Of a DNA stretch of 5,075 nucleotides, positions 1-5,075 are shown piece by piece. The notes below the pieces were generated by a model. The model saw only the letters and a program-made list of their open reading frames with translations, made no database searches and was not told the origin of the DNA. Both the position numbers and the translations under genes were made by a program. This DNA is from Rhizobiaceae bacterium UBA1291 (GTDB taxonomy: Bacteria; Pseudomonadota; Alphaproteobacteria; Rhizobiales; Rhizobiaceae): the NCBI GenBank assembly GCA_002307905.1, contig DBUL01000110.1, positions 22,035-27,109 on the forward strand, written 5' to 3'. Numbering within the stretch: position 1 is the first letter of the stretch; the number at the start of each line of letters is the position of its first letter.

Positions 1-1
1 C

Positions 2-340
2 CAGCCGCGTCCCGGCCTGTTTGGGCTTGCCGTCAACCGCTTCGTATGGGAAGGGGCCGGCGAAAAGCGCAAGAGCTACGAGCGCCGCCGTGCCGTGCTG
101 TCCTTCAAGCGGGTGAGCGCGGTCCGCTCGATCGGTTTCGATCGCCGCAAGGGTGACGACGTGCTCTCGCTGCTTGCAATCCGCTTTCGCGTCGAGGGCG
201 AGGGGCCGGAAGGCGTGGTCGAACTCGTCCTTTCGGGCGGTGGCATGATTGCGCTCGACGTCGAATGTATCGAGGCACAGCTTGCAGATACCGGCGGGGC
301 ATGGGAAACCAGCCTGAAACCCGGCCATCCGGGGGATTGA
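2..340 (+). CDS. DUF2948 family protein (3' part, 5' end outside window)
   Basis: The frame is open from the window edge to a TGA at 338-340 and gives 112 residues, compared with roughly 140-150 for the whole family as I recall it, so about 30-40 N-terminal residues are missing. The recognisable parts are NRFVWE near the start, the RRRAVLSFKRV segment, the SLLAIRF strand, the VELVLSGGG turn and the C-terminal DVECIEAQL with AWETS close to the end. These match the alphaproteobacterial DUF2948 family, whose biochemical role is unknown to me. No signal peptide or membrane segment is visible in the part present. In rhizobia this gene usually sits between murA and hisD; here hisD follows after 52 bp on the same strand, so co-transcription is likely. 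The GTG at 95 is internal to the frame and is not the true start. Confidence 0.85.
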   Translation, partial: QPRPGLFGLAVNRFVWEGAGEKRKSYERRRAVLSFKRVSAVRSIGFDRRKGDDVLSLLAIRFRVEGEGPEGVVELVLSGGGMIALDVECIEAQLADTGGAWETSLKPGHPGD

Positions 341-392
341 CCGGCGCGGCCGACAGGGTGCGCAAGACAGGAAATGGAAGGAAGCAGGGGAC

Positions 393-1691
393 GTGGCGAT
401 CTGGTTGGATCAGGCATCGGAGGGTTTTGGTGAGACGTTTGCCGCCTTCCTGACGACGAAGCGCGAAGTGTCGGACGACGTCAATGACGTGGTGAAGGCG
501 ATCATCGCCGATGTCCGGGCGCGCGGCGATGCGGCCCTTGCCGAATACTCGCTTCGCTTCGACGGCATTGACTTCAGCCAGACGCCTATGCGCGTCGCGA
601 TCGCGGAAATTGACGAAGCGGCGGCCAGCGTCTCGCCCGAGGTGATGGATGCGCTGCGGCTTGCCGCCGAGCGCATCGAACGGCACCATGCCCGCCAGAT
701 GCCGAAGGACGACATCTACGAGGATGCGCTCGGGGTCGGCCTCGGCTCGCGCTGGACGGCGATCGAGGCCGTCGGCCTCTATGTGCCGGGCGGTACGGCG
801 AGCTATCCGAGCTCGGTTCTGATGAATGCCGTGCCGGCCAGGGTCGCTGGCGTGGAGCGTATCGTCATGGTCGTCCCCGCCTCCGGCGGCGAGATCAATC
901 CGACGGTCCTGGCTGCGGCAAAAATTGCCGGCGTCGAGGAAATCTATCGGATCGGCGGCGCCCAGGCGGTGGCAGCACTCGCCTACGGCACCGAGACGAT
1001 CGCTCCAGTCGCCAAGATCGTCGGTCCGGGCAATGCCTATGTGGCGGCCGCCAAGCGCCAAGTCTTCGGCACGGTCGGCATCGACATGATCGCTGGGCCG
1101 TCCGAAGTGCTGGTGATTGCCGACGCCAACAACAATCCCGACTGGCTGGCCGCCGACCTGCTGGCCCAGGCCGAGCATGATCCGGGCGCCCAGTCGATCC
1201 TGATCACCGACGATGCCGACCTCGGCCGCGCGGTCGTAGCCGCAGTCGAGCGGCAGCTTAAATCGCTCAGCCGCTCCGAGACGGCTGCGGCCAGCTGGCG
1301 CGATTTCGGCGCCGTCATCCTGGTCAGGTCTCTCGCCGATGCCGTCCCGCTCGCCAACCGCATCGCCGCCGAGCATCTGGAGCTTGCCGTCGACGATCCG
1401 GACGCATTGATGGCCGGCGTGCGCAATGCCGGCGCCATCTTCGTCGGCCGCCACACGCCGGAAGCCATCGGCGACTATGTCGCCGGCTCCAACCACGTGT
1501 TGCCGACCGCGCGTTCGGCACGCTTCTCTTCGGGTCTCTCGGTGCTCGATTTCGTCAAGCGCACCTCGATCCTGCGGCTCGGGCCGGACCAGTTGCGCGC
1601 GCTTGCCCCAGCGGCGATCGCGCTGGCGAAGAGCGAAGGGCTCGACGCCCATGCGCGCTCTGTCGCCATCCGGTTGAACCTCGAAGGCTGA
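393..1691 (+). CDS. hisD: Histidinol dehydrogenase
   Basis: This 432-residue protein is the cytosolic, zinc- and NAD-dependent enzyme of the last two steps of histidine synthesis, oxidising L-histidinol through histidinal to L-histidine. Length matches the family (about 430). The signature region runs from AGPSEVL (234-240) to AQAEHDPGAQS (258-268). Residues corresponding to the E. coli zinc ligands and catalytic pair are all present at nearly the same numbers: Gln259, His262, Glu327, His328, Asp361 and His420. The glycine-rich YVPGGTASYPSS segment is at 130-141 and GPGNAYV at 211-217. The start is the GTG at 393, giving MAIWLDQ, the usual N-terminus in this group; purine-rich AAGGA (378-382) and AGGGG (386-390) lie upstream and no in-frame ATG precedes it. 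The gene is intact. No convincing promoter lies in the 52-bp gap upstream, and UPF0262 follows after 3 bp, so it is probably within an operon. Confidence 0.98.
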   Translation: MAIWLDQASEGFGETFAAFLTTKREVSDDVNDVVKAIIADVRARGDAALAEYSLRFDGIDFSQTPMRVAIAEIDEAAASVSPEVMDALRLAAERIERHHARQMPKDDIYEDALGVGLGSRWTAIEAVGLYVPGGTASYPSSVLMNAVPARVAGVERIVMVVPASGGEINPTVLAAAKIAGVEEIYRIGGAQAVAALAYGTETIAPVAKIVGPGNAYVAAAKRQVFGTVGIDMIAGPSEVLVIADANNNPDWLAADLLAQAEHDPGAQSILITDDADLGRAVVAAVERQLKSLSRSETAAASWRDFGAVILVRSLADAVPLANRIAAEHLELAVDDPDALMAGVRNAGAIFVGRHTPEAIGDYVAGSNHVLPTARSARFSSGLSVLDFVKRTSILRLGPDQLRALAPAAIALAKSEGLDAHARSVAIRLNLEG

Positions 1692-1694
1692 CCG

Positions 1695-2168
1695 ATGGCG
1701 AAGGGCGACTTCCGGCTCTGCGATGTTGTGCTGGACGAGACGATCGGCCGCTCGACGCCGGACGTCGAGCATGAACGCGCCGTCGCCATCTTTGACCTGA
1801 TCGAGGAAAACAGTTTCGAACCGGTCGGCCATGCGGGCGGCCCCTACAAGCTGTTGCTTTCGCTGGTCGACAGCAAGCTGGTCTTCTCTATCAGGACCGA
1901 GAGCGACGAGGCGGTCGCGACACATATCCTGTCGCTCACGCCCTTTCGCCGGATCATCAAGGACTACTTCATGATCTGCGAGAGCTATTACGAGGCGATC
2001 CGTTCCTCGACGCCGTCGCAGATCGAGGCGATCGACATGGGACGCCGCGGCATTCACAACGAGGGTTCGCAGACGCTGATGGATCGGCTGTCGGGCAAGA
2101 TCAAGCTCGACTTCGACACGGCCCGCCGGCTGTTCACCCTGGTCTGCGTTCTCTATTGGCGCGGGTAG
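1695..2168 (+). CDS. UPF0262 family protein, function unknown
   Basis: This 157-residue soluble protein is recognised as UPF0262, an uncharacterised family found mainly in alphaproteobacteria. Supporting segments are the N-terminal [20 protein letters not shown] (8-27), PYKLLLSL (50-57), the [19 protein letters not shown] stretch near 84-102, [12 protein letters not shown] (113-124) and the C-terminal [17 protein letters not shown]. Length agrees with the family. I see no catalytic motif, signal peptide or transmembrane helix; the C-terminal half looks helical. The ATG at 1695 begins 3 bp after the hisD stop, with GAAGG (1683-1687) inside the end of hisD as ribosome binding site, which implies translational coupling. 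The phosphatase-like gene follows after 4 bp. The constant position beside hisD does not itself prove a role in histidine synthesis. Confidence 0.92.
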   Translation: MAKGDFRLCDVVLDETIGRSTPDVEHERAVAIFDLIEENSFEPVGHAGGPYKLLLSLVDSKLVFSIRTESDEAVATHILSLTPFRRIIKDYFMICESYYEAIRSSTPSQIEAIDMGRRGIHNEGSQTLMDRLSGKIKLDFDTARRLFTLVCVLYWRG

Positions 2169-2172
2169 CCTG

Positions 2173-2652
2173 ATGGCCACGGACGCGGATCTTGAGACCC
2201 ATGGGCGTCTGCCGGGGGCTATCCTGTTCGTCTGCGGCATGAACGCGATCCGCTCGCCGATGGCGGAGGTGATCGCCAGGACGCTCCTGCCGGCCGGCAC
2301 CTATCTCGCCTCGGCTGGCGTTCGGGCGGGCGAGCGCGACCCCTTTGTCGATGCCGTGCTGGACGAGATCGGCTTGTCGCTCGGCAGGCGCCAGCCGCAG
2401 ACGCTGGACGAGCTCGAGGACGACTATTTCGACATGGTCGTCACGCTGGCACCGGAGGCGCATCATGCGGCGCTGGAACTCACCCGCTCCTCGGCGGTCG
2501 AGGTGGTCTACTGGCCCATGCCCGATCCGACGGTGGCGACTGGCACGCGCGAGCAGATCCTCGGTGCCTATCGCGAAGTGCGCGACCGGCTGAAACGGCT
2601 GATCGAGGAGCGCCTCGCGTCCCGGGAAAGCCCTTCGCAGGCGAGTGTTTGA
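2173..2652 (+). CDS. Low-molecular-weight protein-tyrosine-phosphatase-like protein
   Basis: This 159-residue cytosolic protein belongs to the low-molecular-weight phosphotyrosine phosphatase / arsenate reductase fold. The P-loop CGMNAIRS supplies the nucleophile Cys21 and phosphate-binding Arg27 and Ser28 (C-X5-R-S), after the hydrophobic strand AILFV. SAGVRAG (48-54) follows where the family has its SAGT-like strand, and Asp118-Pro119 in PMPDPT is the likely general-acid DP motif. The loop differs from the canonical C-L-G-N-I-C-R-S pattern: the Gly is Met, the second Cys is Ile, and the residue after DP is Thr rather than Tyr. Substrate is therefore uncertain; protein phosphotyrosine, another phosphoester, or a mainly binding role are all possible. 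Homologues are sometimes labelled arsenate reductase, but no ars genes are nearby. The ATG is 4 bp after the UPF0262 stop, with only a weak ribosome binding site (GGGT, 2163-2166), suggesting coupling. It is probably the last gene of this run, as 122 bp follow before infA. Confidence 0.85.
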   Translation: MATDADLETHGRLPGAILFVCGMNAIRSPMAEVIARTLLPAGTYLASAGVRAGERDPFVDAVLDEIGLSLGRRQPQTLDELEDDYFDMVVTLAPEAHHAALELTRSSAVEVVYWPMPDPTVATGTREQILGAYREVRDRLKRLIEERLASRESPSQASV

Positions 2653-2681
2653 AACAAATTCGAAAAGCCCGATCTACAAGG

Positions 2682-2710
2682 TTCACAAAACCGTGGTGAT
2701 TGTGTAGTTT
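2682..2710 (+). promoter_or_regulatory. Weak candidate promoter for infA-maf-yacG
   Basis: The 122-bp gap before infA is the first real break in the forward run, so a promoter is expected. The best pair I find is TTCACA (2682-2687), a 17-nt spacer, and TAGTTT (2705-2710), matching the -35 at 5 of 6 and the -10 at only 3 of 6 positions. It would give a leader of about 55-60 nt. An alternative -35, TTGAAA at 2649-2654, overlaps the upstream stop codon but has no better -10 near 2673. The choice between them is a guess. Confidence 0.25.
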
Positions 2711-2726
2711 CCGCCCACATTTTCGG

Positions 2727-2749
2727 GCCCCGGATCGGGGATCCCGGCC
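2727..2749 (+). other. Hairpin in the infA 5' leader
   Basis: GGATC (2732-2736) pairs perfectly with GATCC (2740-2744) around a GGG loop. The stem continues past a C-C mismatch with CC/GG (2729-2730 with 2746-2747) and G2727-C2749. It ends 25 nt before the infA ATG and leaves the start region itself open. No run of T follows, so it does not look like a terminator. It could stabilise the leader or modulate translation, but a chance GC-rich palindrome is possible. Confidence 0.35.
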
Positions 2750-2774
2750 AACATCCAAGAAAGACAACCGCTCA

Positions 2775-2993
2775 ATGGCAAAAGAAGAAGTCCTCGAATT
2801 TCCCGGCGTCGTCACCGAATTGCTGCCCAATGCGACGTTCCGGGTGAAGCTGGAAAACGAGCACGAGATTATCGCTCACACCGCGGGCCGCATGCGCAAG
2901 AACCGTATCCGCGTGCTCGCCGGCGACAAGGTTCTGGTGGAAATGACCCCTTATGACCTGACCAAGGGCCGCATCACCTATCGTTTCAAGTAG
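2775..2993 (+). CDS. infA: Translation initiation factor IF-1
   Basis: This 72-residue protein is IF-1, the small OB-fold factor that binds the 30S subunit near the A site and helps IF-2 and IF-3 select the initiator tRNA and start codon. The length is exactly typical, and the sequence is near-universal for the family: [11 protein letters not shown] at the start, [12 protein letters not shown] (16-27), [20 protein letters not shown] (34-53), and the C-terminal [17 protein letters not shown]. The start is the ATG at 2775; an in-frame upstream GTG at 2700 would add residues unlike any IF-1. The ribosome binding site is poor: AGAAAG (2758-2763) lies 11 nt from the ATG. A 122-bp leader region separates it from the phosphatase-like gene, and maf follows after 34 bp on the same strand, a conserved arrangement in rhizobia. 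Confidence 0.98.
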   Translation: MAKEEVLEFPGVVTELLPNATFRVKLENEHEIIAHTAGRMRKNRIRVLAGDKVLVEMTPYDLTKGRITYRFK

Positions 2994-3027
2994 TCGCCGG
3001 CTACCGACTGAGGCTGCGAGAGGGTCG

Positions 3028-3648
3028 ATGGAACTGAGACAGAAGCTGATACTGGCGTCCGGGTCGCCGCGCCGCCTCGACCTGCTGAAGCAGGTGAGGA
3101 TAGAACCCGCGCGCCTGATGCCGATGGATCTCGACGAGACGCCCAAGAAGTCGGAACATCCCCGCTCGCTGGCACGCCGCCTCTCGGCCGACAAGGCCCA
3201 GGCCGCCCATGACGAGATTCGCCATGCCCCGGCTTGGAACCACAGCTATGTCGTCGCCGCCGATACCGTCGTCGCCGTCGGCCGCCGCATCCTGCCCAAG
3301 GCGGAATACCTCGAGGAAGCCTCCTCGGCGCTGCATCTGCTTTCGGGCCGCAGCCACTGGGTCTTCACTGGCGTCTGCCTAATCACGCCGGGCGGCACCG
3401 TGCGGCACAAGGTCGTTGAGACCAAGGTGCGCTTCAAGCGCTTGTCCGGACTCGACATCGAAAGCTATCTTGCCTCGGGTGAGTGGCGCGGCAAGGCCGG
3501 TGGCTATGCCGTCCAGGGCATTGCCGGCTGCTTCGTGCAGAAACTCGTCGGCTCCTACACCAATGTTGTGGGACTGCCCCTGCTCGAGACGCTGCAACTG
3601 CTCACCGGCGAGGGGTTCTCCGTGCAGTCCGGCTGGACGGAGGGCTGA
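3028..3648 (+). CDS. maf: Maf family nucleotide pyrophosphatase (YhdE-like)
   Basis: This 206-residue cytosolic protein is a Maf/YhdE-type pyrophosphatase. Family members hydrolyse dTTP, UTP and some modified pyrimidine nucleotides to monophosphates, and Maf has been linked to septum inhibition in Bacillus. The diagnostic SGSPRR (11-16) follows the LILA strand; ADK (54-56), AADTVV with putative catalytic Asp79 (77-82), [13 protein letters not shown] (104-116), KAGGYAVQG (156-164) and [11 protein letters not shown] (176-186) come in the expected order. SGSPRR and KAGGYAVQG point to the YhdE branch rather than the YceF (7-methyl-GTP) branch. The ATG at 3028 is preceded by GAGAGG (3018-3023). 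The gene is intact, lies 34 bp after infA with no visible promoter of its own, and ends 3 bp before yacG, so the three are likely co-transcribed. Confidence 0.95.
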   Translation: MELRQKLILASGSPRRLDLLKQVRIEPARLMPMDLDETPKKSEHPRSLARRLSADKAQAAHDEIRHAPAWNHSYVVAADTVVAVGRRILPKAEYLEEASSALHLLSGRSHWVFTGVCLITPGGTVRHKVVETKVRFKRLSGLDIESYLASGEWRGKAGGYAVQGIAGCFVQKLVGSYTNVVGLPLLETLQLLTGEGFSVQSGWTEG

Positions 3649-3651
3649 GCC

Positions 3652-3864
3652 ATGGCCGAGGTGGATAACGGACGAACCGCCAAGGTGGAACCGTTGCGCA
3701 AGGCCCGTCCGTGCCCGGAATGCCGCAGGCCCTCGCAACGCGAGCACTATCCCTTCTGCTCCGAGCGCTGCCGCAATCTCGACCTGTCGCGCTGGCTCAA
3801 AGGCGCCTATGCCATCCCCGTCGTCGAGGACGAATCGAAGGCCGAGGGTGAGGATCGCGACTGA
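3652..3864 (+). CDS. yacG: Zinc-finger DNA gyrase inhibitor YacG
   Basis: This small 70-residue protein is YacG, a zinc-binding protein that in E. coli binds GyrB and inhibits DNA gyrase. Four cysteines make the zinc site: Cys21 and Cys24 in CPEC, and Cys36 and Cys40 in PFCSERC. They are followed by the family's RNLDLSRWLKGAYAIP (41-56) and an acidic, probably disordered tail. Length is normal. The ATG at 3652 starts 3 bp after the maf stop with a good ribosome binding site, GGAGGG (3639-3644), inside the end of maf, so translation is probably coupled. It is the last gene of the infA-maf-yacG group, with a stem-loop 8 bp after its stop. Gyrase inhibition is inferred from the family; the zinc-finger identity is seen directly. 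Confidence 0.93.
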   Translation: MAEVDNGRTAKVEPLRKARPCPECRRPSQREHYPFCSERCRNLDLSRWLKGAYAIPVVEDESKAEGEDRD

Positions 3865-3872
3865 TTCTGTCC

Positions 3873-3899
3873 CCGACAGGGGCAAGGCCAGCCTGTCGG
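3873..3899 (+). terminator. Stem-loop, probable terminator after yacG
   Basis: CCGACAGG (3873-3880) and CCTGTCGG (3892-3899) are a perfect 8-bp inverted repeat. Inside it, GGC (3881-3883) can pair with GCC (3887-3889), leaving two bulged bases and an AAG loop. It begins 8 bp after the yacG stop and lies before the tRNA promoter. No strong T run follows (AAGCCTTTCAATT), so it is an imperfect intrinsic terminator or an mRNA 3' end stabiliser. Confidence 0.55.
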
Positions 3900-3965
3900 A
3901 AGCCTTTCAATTGATTGGCGTTTCGGGTGTCTTCGCAAAGCTGTCAAAAAAGTGCCGAAAGGCGC

Positions 3966-3993
3966 TGGACATGCCGAAACAAGATGCTATAAC
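3966..3993 (+). promoter_or_regulatory. Sigma-70-type promoter of tRNA-Phe
   Basis: TGGACA (3966-3971) and TATAAC (3988-3993) each match the consensus hexamers at 5 of 6 positions and are 16 nt apart. The bases after the -10 are GC-rich (GCCCTCG), the kind of discriminator seen at stringently controlled stable-RNA promoters. Transcription should begin near 4000, giving a leader of about 65 nt before the tRNA. No other promoter of this quality is visible between yacG and the tRNA. Confidence 0.7.
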
Positions 3994-4004
3994 GCCCTCG
4001 CTTC

Positions 4005-4062
4005 CGGGGGAAACTTATCCCCCGCCGGTCGGAAACCCCGCCGGATGGCTTTGAAAAGAGCC
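4005..4062 (+). other. tRNA-Phe leader with three tandem hairpins
   Basis: Three stem-loops follow one another between the predicted start of transcription and the tRNA. Hairpin 1 (4005-4024) pairs CGGGGG with CCCCCG around an 8-nt AAACTTAT loop. Hairpin 2 (4025-4044) pairs CCGGT with GCCGG (one T-G pair), then after a C-C mismatch pairs GG with CC around an AAAC loop. Hairpin 3 (4047-4062) pairs GGCTTT with AGAGCC (one T-G pair) closed by a GAAA tetraloop of the GNRA type. Only four bases (4063-4066) separate it from the tRNA. The pairing is read by eye; the role is unknown, with precursor folding, RNase processing or early transcription control all possible. Confidence 0.5.
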
Positions 4063-4066
4063 TGAT

Positions 4067-4142
4067 GCCCGGATAGCTCAGTTGGTAGAGCAGCGGATTG
4101 AAAATCCGCGTGTCGGTGGTTCAAATCCGCCTCCGGGCACCA
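4067..4142 (+). tRNA. tRNA-Phe (anticodon GAA)
   Basis: The complete 76-nt cloverleaf can be drawn. Acceptor GCCCGGA (4067-4073) pairs with TCCGGGC (4132-4138); the D stem is GCTC/GAGC; the anticodon stem GCGGA/TCCGC closes the loop TTGAAAA with anticodon GAA at 4100-4102; the variable loop is GTGTC; and the T arm is GGTGG-TTCAAAT-CCGCC (4115-4131). The discriminator base is A and the CCA end (4140-4142) is encoded. All stems pair perfectly and there is no intron. It inserts phenylalanine at UUC/UUU. An integrase gene lies 70 bp downstream on the opposite strand, so its 3' end is probably an element attachment site, restored to a functional tRNA by the inserted DNA. Confidence 0.98.
4115..4142 (+). 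other. Putative attachment site (attL/attR) in the tRNA-Phe 3' end
   Basis: This T-arm-to-CCA segment is the usual crossover region for tyrosine integrases that target tRNA genes. The case here is contextual: an integrase lies immediately downstream, and base composition changes sharply right after the CCA (26 of the next 70 bases are G/C by my count, in an otherwise GC-rich window). The matching copy would be at the far end of the element, outside this window, so core length and exact borders are unknown. Confidence 0.4.
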
Positions 4143-4200
4143 TTCTAAGCTCTTGATGTGTCTGTAGTATTCGGACATTTTCGATCTCCTTGAATTTTCG

Positions 4201-4231
4201 GATTTGACAGTTTCAAACACCTGATTTGACA
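4201..4231. repeat. Two direct repeats GATTTGACA, 22 bp apart
   Basis: GATTTGACA occurs at 4201-4209 and again at 4223-4231, a start-to-start distance of 22 bp, close to two helical turns, so both would face the same side of the helix. They flank the integrase stop codon (4213-4215) and lie within about 90 bp of the tRNA 3' end. This fits arm-type integrase sites or sites for an excision factor. With only two short copies, chance cannot be excluded. Confidence 0.4.
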
Positions 4232-5075
4232 ACTTTCGTTTTTCGTTTGTTCAGCTCCTCCCCGAAATCCGCCACAACGGACGTCGCCTGTCGGGTCATG
4301 TCCGCACGTCGCGAATAGTGCTTCGCCATGGCCTCCGTCGCGTGCCCAAGGACCAGCGCGATCGTGCCGTGGTCCTTGCCCATTTCGGCGAGGATCGTTG
4401 CGACCGTGTGCCGGAGCCCCTTTAGCGTGAGCCCAGGCTGAACCGCGCCCTCTCCCTCCAGCTTGCCCTTCAGCCTCGCCCAGTTCGTGCTGAAGCCGTT
4501 ATAGGTCCAGGGCCTACCAAGGCTGTTGGCGCAAAGCGTCACCGCATCGTGCTTTGGCGCGCACGCAATGGCATCGGCCACGGGCTCGAACAGGGGCAGG
4601 TAGATTGGCCGTCCGGTTTTGTTTCGCCGGGTGTCGAGACCCGCTTCCGAGATCGCAGACCGCGGCAGGTCCAACGCGTCCTGCGGATCGAGCGCATAGA
4701 ACATCATCAGCGCGATCGGAAGCTTCATATGGGCGGGGAGAGCAGCGAGCACCGTTTCGCGCTCAGCGTCCGTCCACGGTCGGTTTGCATCGGGCAGGCT
4801 CTTGGGGCGCCGGGCGGGTTTGACCCGGGATGCGGGGTTGTCCTTCGTATACCCATATTCGATCCCCCAGTCGAAGATGATGGAGAGTACGGAGCGCACA
4901 TAGTTGGCGAATCGGAATTTGCGTTGCTCCAGCGCCCTGTCCCGGATCTTTGCGATTAACGGTGGTGTGAACCGGTCGAGAGGTGTGTCCTCGATCGCCT
5001 TCAGATAGTCGAAACAGTTCTGGTAATCGGCACGTGTCCGGGGCGCCAGTTCGCTGCGTGTTGATTTGCGCTAAG
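4213..5075 (-). pseudogene. Tyrosine-type site-specific integrase, N-terminal part disrupted or cut off
   Basis: Reading leftward, the frame runs from codon 5068-5070 to a TGA at 4213-4215 (285 codons). It starts inside the core-binding domain (SELAPRTRADYQ, then FDYLKAIEDTPLDRFTPPL) and continues through the catalytic domain. The first acceptable start is a GTG at 4899, giving 228 residues without the core-binding domain. In that numbering Lys94 (NKTG), Lys160 in place of the first His of HxxR, Arg163 (GLRHTVAT), His186 (LGH) and the nucleophile Tyr195 (HYSRRAD) are visible. The first catalytic Arg is not: the GLRxxE-like site reads ALDPQDAL. An in-frame TAG lies at 5071-5073 and no ATG, GTG or TTG lies between it and 4899, so the gene is probably broken by a nonsense change, unless a frameshift just outside the window joins it. 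It resembles rhizobial tRNA-associated integrases and presumably served an element extending rightward. Integrase identity is secure; pseudogene status is inferred. Confidence 0.75.

Noticed and set aside
337..342. TTGACC as a -35 box for a hisD promoter.
   Set aside because: At 16-18 nt downstream the sequence is GCGCAA-like with no -10 resemblance, and the short gap fits an operon.
105..2300. A 731-codon reverse-strand open frame opposite DUF2948, hisD and UPF0262.
   Set aside because: It is a shadow of GC-rich codon use on the coding strand. The translation is low-complexity and Arg/Asp/Gly-rich with no family resemblance, whereas hisD on the other strand has all its catalytic residues.
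3871..3882. A CCCC-GACA-GGGG hairpin after yacG.
   Set aside because: It has only 4 bp and competes with the perfect 8-bp stem at 3873-3899, which is the better structure.
3416..4054. A 212-codon forward frame overlapping maf, yacG and the tRNA leader.
   Set aside because: It is an alternate frame of maf and yacG, Arg/Ser/Pro/Ala-rich, and runs through the tRNA promoter and leader hairpins.
4177..4200. A repeated ATTTTCG (4177-4183 and 4194-4200) between the tRNA and the integrase.
   Set aside because: It is short and T-rich in a low-GC stretch, with 17-bp spacing that is not helically phased, so chance is the simplest explanation.
3987..4232. An 81-codon reverse-strand frame across the tRNA-Phe.
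   Set aside because: The middle of the translation (CPEADLNHRHADFQS) is simply the antisense of tRNA-Phe. Such frames appear in databases as hypothetical proteins only because the tRNA is conserved.
4549..4959. Forward frames opposite the integrase.
   Set aside because: They lie antisense to a recognisable catalytic domain and show no family features of their own.
1..5075. A hidden defence, toxin-antitoxin or CRISPR system.
   Set aside because: All coding space left of the tRNA is accounted for by housekeeping families, no repeat-spacer pattern is present, and the only accessory gene is the integrase; any cargo lies beyond the right edge.

Overview
The window looks like chromosomal DNA from an alphaproteobacterium of the Hyphomicrobiales, most likely the Rhizobiaceae or a close relative. 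The evidence is high GC coding sequence with GTG starts in use, a run of alphaproteobacterial families (DUF2948, UPF0262) around hisD, and the gene order DUF2948 - hisD - UPF0262 - phosphatase-like protein - infA - maf - yacG - tRNA-Phe, which I recall as typical of rhizobia. This assignment rests on protein recognition and synteny from memory, not on a database search.

Bases 2-2652 hold a tight forward run: the 3' part of a DUF2948 gene (5' end outside the window), hisD (last two steps of histidine synthesis), a UPF0262 gene of unknown function, and a divergent low-molecular-weight protein-tyrosine-phosphatase-like gene. Gaps are 52, 3 and 4 bp, so one transcript is likely. A 122-bp gap with a weak promoter candidate and a leader hairpin then leads into a second forward group, infA - maf - yacG (gaps of 34 and 3 bp), which covers translation initiation, nucleotide-pool sanitation or septum-related control, and gyrase inhibition. 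A strong stem-loop after yacG probably ends it.

Bases 3966-4142 are a separate stable-RNA unit: a good sigma-70-type promoter, a leader of about 65 nt that folds by eye into three back-to-back hairpins, and a complete tRNA-Phe(GAA) with encoded CCA.

Directly downstream of the tRNA the character changes. There is a 70-bp AT-rich gap (26 of 70 bases G/C by my count), then a reverse-strand tyrosine integrase whose 3' end faces the tRNA. This is the classic edge of an element inserted at the 3' end of a tRNA gene, with the element continuing to the right past base 5075. The integrase frame is open through part of the core-binding domain and the whole catalytic domain, but has no ATG, GTG or TTG codon in the core-binding part and meets an in-frame TAG at 5071-5073, so the gene is probably damaged. 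Two 9-bp direct repeats 22 bp apart at its 3' end are candidate recombinase or accessory-protein binding sites.

I see no CRISPR array, toxin-antitoxin pair or recognisable defence system. The most noteworthy parts are the tRNA-Phe leader structure and the tRNA/integrase junction; the rest is a conserved housekeeping region.
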